64,000 bases of DNA from Paramacrobiotus metropolitanus (GCF_019649055.1 NW_026570288.1:682001-746000), one strand, 5' to 3'; positions 30,498 to 42,929 are shown, numbered from the stretch's first letter. A program made the numbers and translations. The notes: generated from the sequence alone by a model not told the origin.

Positions 30498-31480
30498 GAA
30501 AACAAATCAATGATCATCAGAAAAACAACAGTGCAAGTAAACTTCAAAAAGGAAAACTACTACATGAACTTCAAATCCAAATTGAAACCACAATTGGCGA
30601 AGCGCAAACCACAAAGAACGCAAATTAGCTAAGCACATCAGAGAATATGCAACGCAGTGTAATGAACAACGCAAGATGGCGTCCGGCGAAAAGGTCAACC
30701 AATCATCTGACGTGCGGATGGCTCTACGGATAAATCAGCCTTCTAGAAGGAGGCCGGAGTTTCTCTTGACTGCATTAACCTAAGTTAGCAATAAATCGCT
30801 AACTTCTATTACTGAATGTCGACTTCACAATATTGCGGGGAACTCGTTATTCCTAGGAATGACAGATGCTTGTAACTGAGATAAACACCGGCGCATATTA
30901 TTGATAAATAACGTTTGATTAATAAATATTTTTACAGATTATTAACGTTTGCGTGTTTTTGCGTTTTAATTTTTCAATAAAAGTTTTTTAAATTTTAATA
31001 ATTTAAACGAGACGTTATGAAGTACAGTTTTACTAACCGCTTTATTGAAAGTTGACACTGGGAAGTAGCAATACTTCGCATGAAGGAAATTTATTCGGAA
31101 TTAACCTTATTTCCCCCGTACATTATATTTTTAGAGGCTATTTGACCGAAATGATGGTAAAATAAACTAATGTTTCAGGGCAGCTACGAACTGCGTAAAA
31201 GTGAAAACGTTTTGCAAACAGCAGCTAATCGTTGTGTGAAATTGTTCTATAAAGTGTGCACGTGTAACCGATTGTTAGTGTCGCCAGTGTGCCGGCATTC
31301 TAAGTGTTGGCAGACGGCGATGCATTATTCCCATCCATTCCGAGGAAATCCATGAAATTTGCCGAAATATGCCCGCAATCGTGATAGGAACTTGGTTTTA
31401 CTAGACCGATGGATACTGAATAGTACTTGAGCGCATCAGCTAAATATGTAGGCCGGTAAAGTGACAGGATGGAGGCAGGC

Positions 31481-31509
31481 GATAATTATTATTATTATTA
31501 TTATTATTA
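31481..31509. repeat. (TTA)n microsatellite, LINE tail
   Basis: About nine TTA units, which read as (TAA)n at the 3' end of the minus-strand LINE. Confidence 0.7.
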
Positions 31510-32876
31510 CATCAAGAGCAGACAACCCGCTAAACGGGACTTCGACGTCTGGTCGGCAACAAAATATAACTAAACAAAAACAATTTTAAGACAGATCAAC
31601 AGTTCGGAGAGCAAATTTAAAAAATCCCACACCATCAACACTGAGTATCTGCATGTTAACTTTTTTTATGCGCTCAAAGATGTTCCTTAGTCGCATGGCC
31701 AGTGTGCCTTCTCCGATCTTCTTCTTCGCTCTGGCTGCAATTCTCGTTGGGTTCCGCAGGTTGTACAGCATTCCCAGATCCGTGAAGTCGATCATCCCGA
31801 CCATATACCGCGGCGGATGGTATGCTTCGTGGTTGTAGATCTTATACAGCCAGACCGCTTCAGACTGATTCCAACGGTCGTACACCGGCAGGATGCGCAG
31901 TTTCTGATACAGCTCGGGTGTAACCCGCTCCTTGTAATCAGAAATCGCCCGCAGTGCTTTCCGCTGTGCCCTATCTAATTTCTCGCGTAAAGCCGAAGAT
32001 GCCGGCGACCACGTATCTGACCCGTAATCCAGATGTGGCTGCACACAGGCATGGTAAAGGCTCCTACACTGAGGCAGATCCAGGCCGTCTTTCGCGCGGT
32101 TGATCATTGCGATGCCGTAGTTAACTTTTCGCAGTATGTGGTCATAATGCACACTCCACTTCAGGTTGCGATCAATATGAACGCCTAGGTACTTAACCGA
32201 CTGCTCCGCTTCCATCTTGTGACCGTTAATCATTACTGCAGGAGAGTGCTGGCTGTTCTTTGTTTCCGAGCAGATGTACATTAACTTGCACTTTTTCTCG
32301 TTGATGCACAGGGTGTTGTTTGCAAGCCAAGCCGTTACGTTGTTAACTTCAACGGTTAATTTCGCTGCTGCTTCTGTTTTGGTGGCACCGCATCCAAACA
32401 ATACGGTGTCGTCGGCAAAACATTCTGCATCGCTTCCGTTCGTCATGTCGTTCGTATAGATCGTGTACAGTGCAGGTGCCATCATTGTCCTTTGCGGCAC
32501 CCCCGACCGCACTGGTAGCCAGTCAGACACACGTGCGGTCATTTTCACTCTCTGCTTGCGACTGGTTAAATATCCATGAAACCACTTCAACACGTTACCT
32601 GATCCCGATCATTTTCAGTTTTTCGATGAGTTTGGCATGGGAAACTGAATCAAACGCCTTTTTCAGGTCTAGAAAACATACAGCAGTGACATGCCCTTTA
32701 TCCATCGCTTTTCGCCATCTCTCCGAAACCTTAAGGAGCAGTGTTTCACAGGAGTGGCCTTCCCTAAATCCAGACTGCTTGTCGGAGAGGATGTTGTTCT
32801 TTTTCAGGAAGGTCACTAATTGATTCTGCACCACTTTCTCAAATGCTTTAGAGAGATTGCACACAAGAGATTGCAC
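31482..32876 (-). mobile_element. 5'-truncated LINE with TAA tail
   Basis: A non-LTR reverse transcriptase in two frames. 32876-32595 holds the fingers (SDKQSGFREGHSCETLLL, DLKKAFDSVSHAKLIEKL). 32593-31586 holds the palm with the catalytic box FADD at residues 59-62 and the thumb (HLDYGSDTWSPASSALREKL). One frameshift near 32.59 kb breaks it, and there is no ORF1 or endonuclease. It sits inside repeat copy 2, so it inserted after that copy formed. Confidence 0.8.
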
Positions 32877-34295
32877 ACAATCCGCATATTCGACACATGT
32901 AATCCATTTCGCGTAATCTTAAGTCAAGTATTCTGGTAAATTACAATAAGGATGTCTATCACGGCACTGACTATTAGTACGGCTCGACGAACGTGGGTTA
33001 AGTGGCGAATGTGAAGAGCCAGCTTGCCGTTATTGGCAGACACGGCAATCCATCGCTGACCTTTAATTATACCGCAATCCAAACTATGCCTGCACCATTT
33101 CTGAAAGAGTGCAAGCCAGGTTCTTGATTCCATTCAACTACCTTTGTTTCGCCTATAAACGAAGGGGAAGCAAGGACAAGCTGAATCGGCGGCATAGATG
33201 CTCACGAACTTGCTCCATGCTTCCACCGTTCCATAAACAGCTGGGCCTTCGATTCAGTTCTTCAGAGCTGTGGAACTAGGTCGCAGGCATGGTCCCACAA
33301 TGGTATCCCGGGCTAGGTTTCGCCAGCGCCGGTTTAGCAATATTATTAGTTCTGTTACCGCTTATAACTTTATATACGCATACATGTACAATTTCATCGT
33401 AAACAAAGTTGTACGCGGTGACAGAAATAATAACTGTGTCGTCGTCGGCACCGCTGCTGGATGGTACTCGTACAGTTTATACCTCCATCGGATGATACAG
33501 CTACTCGGAGCTGATGAATTCTTTTACTCTGTAAAAAAACATCTCAGCTGCGATAATTTTTATACGGCGAACGCTTCGCCAGTACATGGTCCTCATTTAG
33601 CCCCTCGTGCAAGTACATCCCTCCTCATCCAACTTATAGAAATACTGCAGTCCTCTCTACAGGATTCAAGCGAGAGAGTCTGGCTTAATTTTTCTTGAAG
33701 CGCCTCCATTATTCCACGCTTTACCAGCTGATCCCGCAGCTCTTGGACTTTTACCAAGGCAGCGTCGTCCGGCGGAAAACGGTGAGGTCCAAATTACGAA
33801 GCAGACGTTTAATAATAAAAACTCGTCACGGATACCTTGCTTCGTCGTTTCGATCGTATTCCTTTGCCGGCTGCTAACACCGCGGTTAGTCTCAATCACT
33901 TGTGACCTTTGCACTACAAACACACACATTTTATGTAACGCCGAGATCATCTGCACCGGCACTCGTTGAACGCCACCCGCAGCTGACCTGTTCACGCAGA
34001 CATACAAATTATTCAGTGATGTCGTGGATACACTAATAACATCTAACTAACACATGGTAGGTAATGGCATACCACCATTGAAGGTCTGCAATCTTTTGTA
34101 CACAGTAAGTATACAGACCATATGATCAGAGGGAACGCATGGATGCCAGCCGGTATTAACAGGACAATTGGTATTTCCTGATAAATAATTAGCAGCAGTC
34201 GATATTGGGGATTATAGACAGTTGGCAGTTGTTTCACAAATGTGCAAGTAACCTGTGATAAAATGGCAACAGTGACAATGGATGTGACGACAGTG

Positions 34296-34384
34296 TCCTG
34301 ACCTCCAGAAACCAAGAAAAATCCCGGAAATCAACGTGAATCACGTTAATTTGGGGGATTTTTCTCAGTTTCTGGAAACCAGGA
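34296..34384. repeat. Imperfect palindrome of about 88 bases
   Basis: CTCCAGAAACCAAGAAAAATC faces GATTTTTCTCAGTTTCTGGAA, and AACGTGA/TCACGTT form the centre. A long hairpin with few mismatches. Possibly a fold-back element. Confidence 0.5.
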
Positions 34385-35204
34385 TAGAAGATCTTTCGAA
34401 AATCCCTTGCCCCGATCTCCCGAAACAGATCTTTCCAAAATCTGTAAAGAAAACATAATGAATTATACAGCAGAATCTCATAGGTTACGCGGTATTGTAG
34501 ACAATTAAATAGGTATTAAATTCAGTTTTTATAAAAAAAACTGAGAAAACAAAGCAGCGTTGTTTTTTAGATGTTTTAATGCTCAGTATTACAGTAAACG
34601 GCATTACCTGACGTTACTACGTTATTACTTTCCGTTATTATGTTACTAAGTTATTACAGTAAACGTTGTGTAAACAGATCACCAGCCCTACCTGAAAACA
34701 GCATAAGTGGGCGCTTGCCCGCTAAATTCCTGAAGTCTGACGCGGCAACAATCTCGTAGCTCCTCCTTCCACACGTTTATACATTTCTGTAGAATAACTG
34801 GTGCACCAATGAAAAAATGTCCCGAGAAAAAAGATACGACGCTTATACCAATTTTTGTAGGAATATTTTTCAACCGGATACCGCCGGCGCCACCAGCAGG
34901 ACAGCATCGTCCTTGAAATGCGTAATCAACTGTAAAAGAATTATCGCATTCCACCGGCCATGGTGTCCTGTTAGCATCAATAAATTATAAGACTTTAACT
35001 TTTCCTCCATTACAATTGAGTATGTGTAAAAGTGCAACACGAAATGCCGGAGAGAAATGAATCATAACGTTATGAGTGTGAACGGATTTAGAAATTGCCC
35101 ATATGCCGATGTGCCGAAATCAAGTTCGAGCAAGGACATTAAATTTTTATGCAGACTATGGACATAAAAAGCAACTTATCAGATGATTTTGATACACAGT
35201 AAGC

Positions 35205-35330
35205 CTTAGATCTGTTAATCTGTCCTAAATGTTTTGTTAACAGAAAACTGTTTTGTTCGACCAGACTTGCAGTCCCTTCGGGGTTGTCTGCTCTTGTGCC
35301 GTAATAATAATAATAATAATAATAATTCGC
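35205..35330 (+). mobile_element. LINE 3' tail fragment
   Basis: CGACCAGACTTGCAGTCCC...GGGTTGTCTGCTC followed by (TAA)n at 35308-35330 matches the 3' end of the LINE at 31482 in the opposite orientation. Confidence 0.65.
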
Positions 35331-35977
35331 CGTCATAATTTTGCGACGATTTTGCATTCCGCGGTAATTTTGCCTGGGACTTTTCTGATGAGCACATTAA
35401 ATGGCCTCAATAGACCACATGAACGGCGTAAGTATATACCTATAGTAACTGCTGGCGTTCTTCCATTCCCATAATGCGGACTTCGAACGGGCAGTATTCG
35501 GAGCATCTATAAACACTCACGCGCTTAAGCTTTTTCTCCACTCTATAATGCGCCATAATTCAGCAAGCGGATGTTGCAGGCGCACAAACCGTTTCCAAGA
35601 GCTGTAGGCAAAATGTTTCGCTGATAAAAATGCATTAAAATTTTTGTTGGTTGATGAAGGAGCTTGTGGTATCTTGTACCAAGCCACTTAACTTAATAAT
35701 TACCATATATCAGACAACCAGGTATGAACGATACCAGATCTCAAAAATTTCTACTTTTAACATTTGACAGGTATACAATTTGCATCATTAAAACTATAAA
35801 ATTTTTAAAAAGTTTTGCGGTACATGTACCTGCACCAGTGTGCAGGTATAAATGTGACGCTTTAAAAAACCCCTGTTCAGCCATGACAAATGGAAATCCA
35901 TACGGATAGCTGGAGCAGTAAAAATTTGTGAAGTTTGCCCAAATTTGTCAAGCAGCAGCTGGATAAAGGTCACTTAC

Positions 35978-36106
35978 CGCACTTAACCTTTTGTTCGGAG
36001 GTGCAGCCGGCGCCGCCGCCGGTCCGTTGTCAGCGACTCGGCGTCAGGGGATAACGTTGGCGCTAGTACGTTACCTCCAGAAGAGTCACTGCAAGATGAT
36101 CTGCAT
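35978..36106 (-). pseudogene. Broken copy of the small secreted-protein gene, exon 1
   Basis: Same start context and GTAAGT donor as exon 1 of the gene at 41183, but the reading frame is closed a few codons after the ATG (MQIILQ, stop) and shifted by indels. No second exon was found downstream. Confidence 0.5.
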
Positions 36107-36359
36107 CGGTGCAGTGAAGTGGAGCTGGAAATAAAATCTGTGAAGTTTTATAATAAAGACTTGTGTGGTTTTCAAGCAGCCTTCTACTCTAGCTGTCTAC
36201 GTATTTTGTCGTTTCGAGCTAAACTTGAAGTAAAACATTCTGTAAACTGAAACCCCATAGTGTGATTCGCATTGAATATACAGCTGCCATTTTAACTGGA
36301 GCCTAGTGGTGCCTGTTTTCTCGTGTAGCCTGCAGGTAATATACCTCCAACTAGCGATA

Positions 36360-36500
36360 ACTACTGCGATGACCGCCATCAAAATGTGGGGAAAAATTTA
36401 TTTCAAAACCGTAAACCAATGGTTTGGTATGAACGGGACCGTGTGTGTGCCTTTGCAAAGGTGTGAGGTGCAACTCGGGGAATACATTCTCTGTTACAGC
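36360..36500 (+). pseudogene. Ly6-type last-exon remnant, heavily decayed
   Basis: QWFGMNGTVCVPLQRCEV recalls the SFGLQNATVCICKSANCN region of the Ly6-type gene. Frame and Cys spacing are lost. Confidence 0.3.
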
Positions 36501-36707
36501 CGATGATCCCGGCATTTCTGATTGTAATGTTTGTCATGAAATACCATTAGGTAGATTTTCGAAGAATAATTATGTATCTGCTTTGATGTCTGTGCTGGGG
36601 CTCAAATCTCGCAGACCATGCTGCGCTAAATGAATTATCCCAAACTGGAGACATACGAGTATATGTACGCGTACGTACATCATGCCCATAAGCTGGGATG
36701 AATAACA

Positions 36708-36867
36708 GGCGCTATCCACTGGAAACCGAGAAACGGCTGAAAAGGCGCCGATGGGGAATCAGACTGGCTACGTCGTTAGATCCGCGTAGGCAGTACCACT
36801 GCACGGCAATACGTTGAAATCATTTGAAAGATTTTGTCGCTGTACGTGAGCCGCTTCTCCGCTCACC
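36708..36867. repeat. Tandem-duplicated block, copy a, with decayed tRNA-like sequence
   Basis: GCGCTATCCACTGGAAACCG ... CTTCTCCGCTCAC is repeated about 415 bases on, at 37122-37287. The tRNA-like core here has lost its T-arm. Confidence 0.5.
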
Positions 36868-37121
36868 CCTTTGCAGCTTCGCACATTTCGCTGGCGAGAC
36901 AACGATCGCTTGGCGGCTGGCGGCTCAGCTCACGCATCCTCCTAAGCGGTTGCAATTACCGCATCCTTTTATTCGTTTTTTCTTTTATTCGTTTAGGCGG
37001 CTTCCCGATAACCGCTCCCGGCTCGTTCCTCGTTTCCAGTGCGGCTTTCGTCCGCAGGGATGTAGAGGCACACTAACGCACTAGGCCCAACTCAACCGAT
37101 CTGCTGCTACCAAATAAGCAG

Positions 37122-37287
37122 GGCGCTATCCACTGGAAACCGAGAAACGGCTGAAAAAGGCGCCGATGGGGAATCGAACCCCGGCTACGTCGTTAGATCC
37201 AAGCGTAAAACAGTACCTGCTGCACGGCGCAATTTGAAATCATTTGAAAGATTTTGTCGCTTTGTACGAGCCGCTTCTCCGCTCACA
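37122..37287. repeat. Tandem-duplicated block, copy b
   Basis: Second copy of the block at 36708-36867. It contains the better tRNA-like sequence at 37160-37230. Confidence 0.5.
37160..37230 (-). tRNA. tRNA-like sequence, probably pseudogene
   Basis: On the minus strand, GCGCCG at the 5' end can pair with CGGCGC at the 3' end. The T-arm GGGGTTCGATTCCCC is perfect, with a consensus B box. The D-arm and anticodon arm are irregular (loop GGATCT), so no isotype can be given. The upstream duplicate is more decayed. It is likely a tRNA relic or tRNA-derived repeat. Confidence 0.4.
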
Positions 37288-37864
37288 GATGCTTTATATC
37301 TGCAGCTACGATAAAAAGGAGTTGGCTGGTGTGTATCGTGATTCGTAAAATTTCCTGCCCTGTGCGTTTAATAGCGTATTAATATTAATCTTCTTTAATT
37401 TATACCAAATCTACTTACACTAAAGAAATAAGTTCTTATTAATTTCCCATGAGTGTTAATCGAAAAACGGCTTTCGATCGTGACGGTGACTATGTTAAAA
37501 AAATCTTTTCCGTAATAATTAAGAAACAGTTTTTTGTATCTGTAATTTTTATTGATCGGATACAAAGACAAGCTCACAATTCACAAAAGAAACATCAGAA
37601 ACAATTCGCTGAAACAGCACTGCCCAAAGTAAGTACTCGTACATGTAGAAAACTAGAAATGTAGGATCAACTTAACGGTATTCGACAGTACTCGTACTAC
37701 TGTATAAAAATAATAAGCATGTGACCACTGCCGTTGCCGAAATGCCTTGTCAAGTTATAGTCTCGAGCCGAATAGCGCTGTTACCAGCAACTGAATCATC
37801 TGCATGGATAAACCTTCCTCTACCCGTAGTAACAATCAGAAACCACATGGATTTCAGGGATGAT

Positions 37865-38697
37865 TTACTCTGTGTAGCATGCATCCAGAGCCGCAACGGT
37901 CACATTCGTCAAAGTGGAAATATCTAGTTGACGGAGATCCATAGTTTCCCAGCGTTGTGGATCAGCGGGGCACGGCTCCTTTAACCTGAAAACGACTGCC
38001 ACCGTGAAATCCGAATGAACACTCGAATTCTAATATGAGGCAACGCTGTGTAAATGACGCCCTCAATAACATCCCCACCCCTAATGCGTGCGCAAAAAGG
38101 CACTTACATCTGCAGGAAGATACGAATGCCGACCCATTCATCCGGATAGACTAACGTCTGTTCCCAGGGAGCATACAGCTGCGTCACCTTGCGGAAGGCA
38201 GCCTGACTGACTACCGGACAATTGGCATTTGCCGCTGCTAAAAAGACTCGCCACTGTTCAGCCGGCGTTTCTGTGGAGTAAAAGCGCAACAGCGGAATGA
38301 TGATGTCCCACTTAACAACATGACCCGGGCGCATGAACACCCGTCTTTCCGGCTCCGGCAAAGCCGCTTCCATATCTAAGTACAGTATCTGAATAGCCGA
38401 GCCAATGATGGCTTCCGCCGCCCGGACGTTGATTAGCGTCAACTGTTTACACACCCGCATGATGTCAGACAGCGCGGTGCACTCAAAGGTGTAGTTGTGG
38501 AAATGGTGGAAACGGCTGCGGCGTGGGGACAGGATCGGAAAGAACGTTATATCCGTGAGAGGACCAGCGTAGTTGATTACGAGTGAAGGCAGACAAATGT
38601 CTTTGGGCTTCAGTACTCTTTCTACCGTCTCAAGTTGTAGTTGGAGGGCTGTCATGCCGTAAGAATGCTGCGTGTCTTCGGTTAATGCTAACAAGTG
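37865..38697 (-). pseudogene. Tudor-like/F-box family, 5'-truncated copy 3
   Basis: Exon C remains from about 38697 to 38108 and exon D is 37985-37865 (121 bases, as in the full copies). Both are open and correctly spliced in principle. Everything upstream, including the F-box, is missing. At the break a fragment of exon A follows and then runs into an exact palindrome. Confidence 0.7.
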
Positions 38698-38718
38698 ACG
38701 AAGAACTGGTCGCCGTCA

Positions 38719-38770
38719 ATATCCTGAACGTATCCCAGCCACCATTGTGGCTGGGATACGTTCAGGATAT
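38719..38770. repeat. Perfect 24-bp palindrome with 4-base spacer
   Basis: ATATCCTGAACGTATCCC... (38719-38742) is exactly inverted at 38747-38770 around CATT. The left arm is a fragment of exon A of the F-box family (as at 22497-22520). It marks an inversion breakpoint. Confidence 0.8.
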
Positions 38771-39590
38771 AGCCAACAATCTCGTCGCTCCTCTTTCCAC
38801 ACGTTTATACATTTCTGTAGCATAACTGGTGCGCCAACGAAAAAATGTCCCGACAAAAAAGATACGACGCTTGTACCATTTTTTGTAGGAAAACTTTTCA
38901 ACCGGAAACCGGCGACGCCACCAACAGGTCACATCGTCTTTGAAATGCGTAATTAACTGTAAAAGAAGTTATCGCATTCCACCGGTGATGGTGTCGTTAG
39001 CACCAACAGATTAAAGACTCTAACTCTTCCTCCATTACAGTTGGATATGCGTAAAAGTGCAACACAAAATGGCGGAGAGAAAGAATTATATAACGTTATG
39101 AGTGTGAACGGATCCAGGAATTGCCCATATGCGGATATGCCGAAATCCAGTTCGAGCAAGGACATTTTATGCAGACAATGGACATAAAAATGCAATTTAT
39201 CAGGTGCACAGTAAGCCAAATATACCGCCATAATTTTCCGACGATTTTGCAATCGGCAGTAATTTTGCCTGTGATTTTATGATGAACACATAAAATGGCC
39301 CCAATAAACCACATTATCGGCGTACAATAACTGCTGGCGTTGTTCCGTTATCATAACGACACCGGATGGGCAGTATTCGGATCATTTTAAAGCAGTCACG
39401 CGTTTAAGCGTTTTCTCCACTTTAATGCGTCATAATTCAGCAAGCGGATGTTGCGCGCACAAACCGTTTCCAATCGCTGTATGCAAAATCATTCGGTAAT
39501 AAAATGCATTAAAACTATTTCTTTGTTGGTTGAGGAACCTTGTGATATCTTGTACCAAACCACTTACCTTAATTAATAATCAAATATGAA
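38771..39590 (+). repeat. Long unclassified repeat, copy 3 (second half)
   Basis: Matches copy 2 from about 34747 on (for example CCACACGTTTATACATTTCT, then AAGATACGACGCTT) and ends CTTGTACCAAACCACTT. It begins at the palindrome beside the truncated F-box copy. Confidence 0.6.
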
Positions 39591-39939
39591 TCAGTCAGGT
39601 ATCGATGAAGCCTGGTCACAAAAATTTTGTTTGCTTTTAAAATTTCGATAGATGTACAATCGGCATTGATAAAACTGTAAAATTTGTAAAGATTTGTACG
39701 ATACATGTACCTGCGCCAATGTGCAGGTATAAATATGGCGCTTTAGCCATGATGTGAAACCTCTGTTCAGCCATGATGTGAAAATCCATACGTATGGAGC
39801 AGTACAGGGGAGGTACCTACATTGTGAGCAACTGAATTCTCCTTATATAGCCTGCATCTGCGTATCCGAATTTCATAAACAGTGTGCACCATAGGTTTCG
39901 GCACTGGGTCGCGTCATGACGGATCGGAGAAGGGACGTA

Positions 39940-40172
39940 TTCAAGAAAAGGATCGGAGAAGGGACGCTTGCTATGCGACTAAAGAATATCTTTGAGCGCA
40001 TACAAAAAGTTAACATGCAGATAATCAGTGTTGATGGTGGGGGATTTTTCAAATTTGCTCTCCAAACTGTTGATCTGTCTTAACAATTCTTTTTTTGTTT
40101 AGCTTTTTACCGACCAGACGTTGAAGTCCCGTTTAGCGGGTTGTCTGCTCCTGATGAAATAATAATAATAAT
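39940..40172 (+). mobile_element. LINE 3' end fragment
   Basis: Encodes RLKNIFERIQKVNMQIISVD, then the terminal VDLS and stop of the same LINE family as at 31586, followed by CCAGACGTTGAAGTCCCGTT and a short (AATAAT)n tail. It is the opposite orientation to that copy. Confidence 0.75.
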
Positions 40173-40730
40173 GACAGGTGTTTGGTGACCTTTGAATGGT
40201 CAGCGGATCTAAAAGTGCTTTAAAACAATATTGGGGAATTTGAAATTAGAAGTACCATAAACCAAAATATTTTGTGGTACTTATTGGGAGAAAGTTCAGA
40301 AACCGTTGTTTTGTGCATATTCAAAGTTAAAAGCGGTCGACAATACTGGGGCAAGCGTCTCAAAGGGATGCAGCTGCACTTTTTAATAAGCTTCTGAATT
40401 TCTTAAGTTCTTAACACTCTGCCCGTCGTGCTTGTTGGTTAACAGATACTGACAATGAATAAGGACATTGTACACAGTTGCAGTTGCAAAAAATTTCCAG
40501 CTTATCACATTGCAGTTGTGTGTTTTTAAGGATGAATCACTGTCAGTCTGTAGTCTGTGTAATAGTTAGCAGGAAGTGACCGTCTCTATATTTCTTTACA
40601 GTAGAAACAGATAGCCGAATTTTCTCAAACTTTGATGCAAATCATTTTAATCTGAAAAGCGTCACACGATGTCGCAAAGAGAGCTGTCATGTTCGAGTAT
40701 ATGCGACAAGTTAGGGCAAAGCGAAAACGG

Positions 40731-41183
40731 TTAACCAAGCACGTTGGCCGCCAAGCAGACGTTGCAGACGGAGACCGAGGGGCAGATGTTAGCGTTGATG
40801 GGCGCCTGCACACCGGCACCGTTCAGAGCGTTAATGGGGATCAGGCCGATTAATCCGGCACCACCAGTGTTACCGCCACTGTTCCACTGGGTGTTCGTGT
40901 TGCCGTTGTTCTGGCACTGTGCCATACCTAAAATTAAAGATACCACGATGAGACACTGCACATTTCTTTCGGTAATTTCTATTTGCAACGTGCTGCCCGC
41001 TTTTTCAGTTTCCGCTAGTACATTAAGCAATAATTGAAATCAACTGAATAAAGATCACTTACCGCACTGGGCTTTTTGTTCGGCGGTGCAGCCGGCGCTG
41101 CCGCCGGTCAGTTGTCGGCGTTCGCGGATAACGTTGGCGCTAGTACAGGCTACCAGAAGAAGGGTCACTAGGAGGATCTGCAT
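40731..41183 (-). CDS. Small secreted protein, 105 aa
   Basis: Exon 1 is 41183-41063 and exon 2 is 40927-40731. Splice sites are GTAAGT and TTTTAG, and the phase agrees. Residues 1-16 form a clean signal peptide (MQILLVTLLLVACTSA), followed by NVIRERRQL, a likely dibasic processing site. The mature part is Gly/Asn-rich (NNGNTNTQWNSGGNTGG), then hydrophobic (GLIGLIPINAL), and ends with three spaced Cys (ICPSVSVCNVCLAANVLG). Five Cys lie in the mature chain, so an odd one may pair between chains. No family is recognised. A broken duplicate is at 36106-35978. Confidence 0.65.
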
Positions 41184-41939
41184 GACTGCTGCGAAGGGGA
41201 GCTTGGGAAACGCAAATTTGTAAAGTTTCGGAAATTAATCTGCACCAGAACTGATATTAAGACTTATGGGGTTTTCTCGCAGTCACCTAGCTGTTTATAT
41301 ACATGCATAAATATACTCGATCCTTGCAACCACGACAAGTGTTGTCCATGTACTACGTTTTTCCTGCTACACTTGCTGTAAAATTCCGTAAGGTAAAACC
41401 CTATGATTCGGAATAGGCGGCTGTCATTTCGCCGGGAGCGAGAGCGGTGCCTGCTTTCACGTGCAGGTAAAACCCGAGACTGTAAACCGTATTATCGACG
41501 CTCACCGGTTAGCTAGGAACTTGTTGCATTTCACAGTGCACGGTTGTTTTTACGTTGGCTCGGTTGTGGCAGTCAGTGCGTTGCGGCAACGAATCATGTT
41601 CTTCAACCACAAAACAAATTTGGTTCTTAATGTTTTTGTGTGACACATAATTATAATACTCTGCAGCTACAGAAATATGTAAGCAAGCGATCGAGCTAGA
41701 GAACCGGAAATAACCTATTTCCGCAAAAGACGATAATGCAGTTTTTTCTCATCATCGCAGAAATGGGCACCGTTATCTGCTCGTTTTAATTTTTGCTAGC
41801 CTCTTTTTTTGTCTCTGGTAGCCAGAGACTTCAGATGGGTATGGTCACCGGTACACGAGTGAACCGGCGCCGCTGCTGTACTCAGTGTACTGTATAGGAA
41901 AACAAGATAGCACGCGGAAGTGCATAAAAGTTTTCGTTT

Positions 41940-42685
41940 AAACGGATTGATCAAAGTACAGATATGTAGCAGTTTATACAAACAGAAATCTGATAACAAT
42001 TATTCGCGTACTAGCTGCCGTTTCCAAACTCTGCTAAACCGCGTGAAAGTCGGCCTGCCAGTGTCGCACCGCATTGCACTTTTCTATGCCTTTGTTCACA
42101 AGTCAGTCTCATCTGGACAACTGCTTCACAGTGTGGAGCGGGGCATCTGTGTGCTTGCGTGATAAATTGGCCAAGATGTATCGTAGCGGCCTTCGAGCGG
42201 CTGCAAACTACGTGGGGATATCCACGGAATCGGTCATGAGCAAACACGGGATCTTACCGTTCTTTACCAGATTTGGTTATACAAAGAAGCGATTTGGTTA
42301 TACAAAATCAAACACGCGGACAACTTCTATGTGCCGCAGTACATTATCGAAATGGTGAAATTCGAACACCAGGGGAAGCCGTACAGCCTTCGGAAGGAAA
42401 GCCACCATAATCACAGCGAAGAAAAAAGTCAGCGAAACAGCCTTTACCTGGAAGCCTAATAAATTGTCGACGTGTTTCGTTGACCGTAACTGTTCTGATA
42501 TTTTCGATACTCGTACTATTGGTGTCTTTAAACATGCTTTGAACAATGCTAATTTCGAATAAGCTGTTTTATGCTCACTACTGTCCATCTATCACTGTTT
42601 GACCAGGTTTAAAATCCCATGCTAGTATGTTACCCCTAGCCGGAAATGGGCTACCTGGTCCATGAATAATAATAATAATAGATTT
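41940..42685 (+). mobile_element. LINE 3' fragment of a second lineage, with (AAT)n tail
   Basis: Thumb-like segment LDNCFTVWSGASVCLRDKLA (from about 42113), a short direct duplication of the GATTTGGTTATACAAA block at 42270-42305, then non-coding sequence and (AATAAT)n at 42666-42682. The frame is broken in several places. Confidence 0.55.
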
Positions 42686-42929
42686 TAGTCGGCAAGACTC
42701 GAGCGCATATCGTATACCGTTTGTGGCTGTTAAAAGTGCGACTACTCTGATTTCCCGACGATATGCTTGCGATACGGTGTCCCACCGTATCGAATACCGG
42801 ACCGTATATCGTAGCGGTGTAGCGAATACAATCTAATAATAATCAACTACACTATGAAGCGTACAATGAAAACAAGCAAAAATCTCTGATGAAAACATTT
42901 AAACACCACCCATAATGGAATCGACACTC

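Larger units (their letters stand above)
30985..35700 (+). repeat. Long unclassified repeat, copy 2
   Basis: Colinear with copy 1 (16020-18090), but interrupted by a LINE at about 31482-32876 and a LINE tail near 35205-35330, and longer by a segment around 33.6-34.9 kb. It ends CTTGTACCAAGCCACTT near 35690. Confidence 0.55.
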
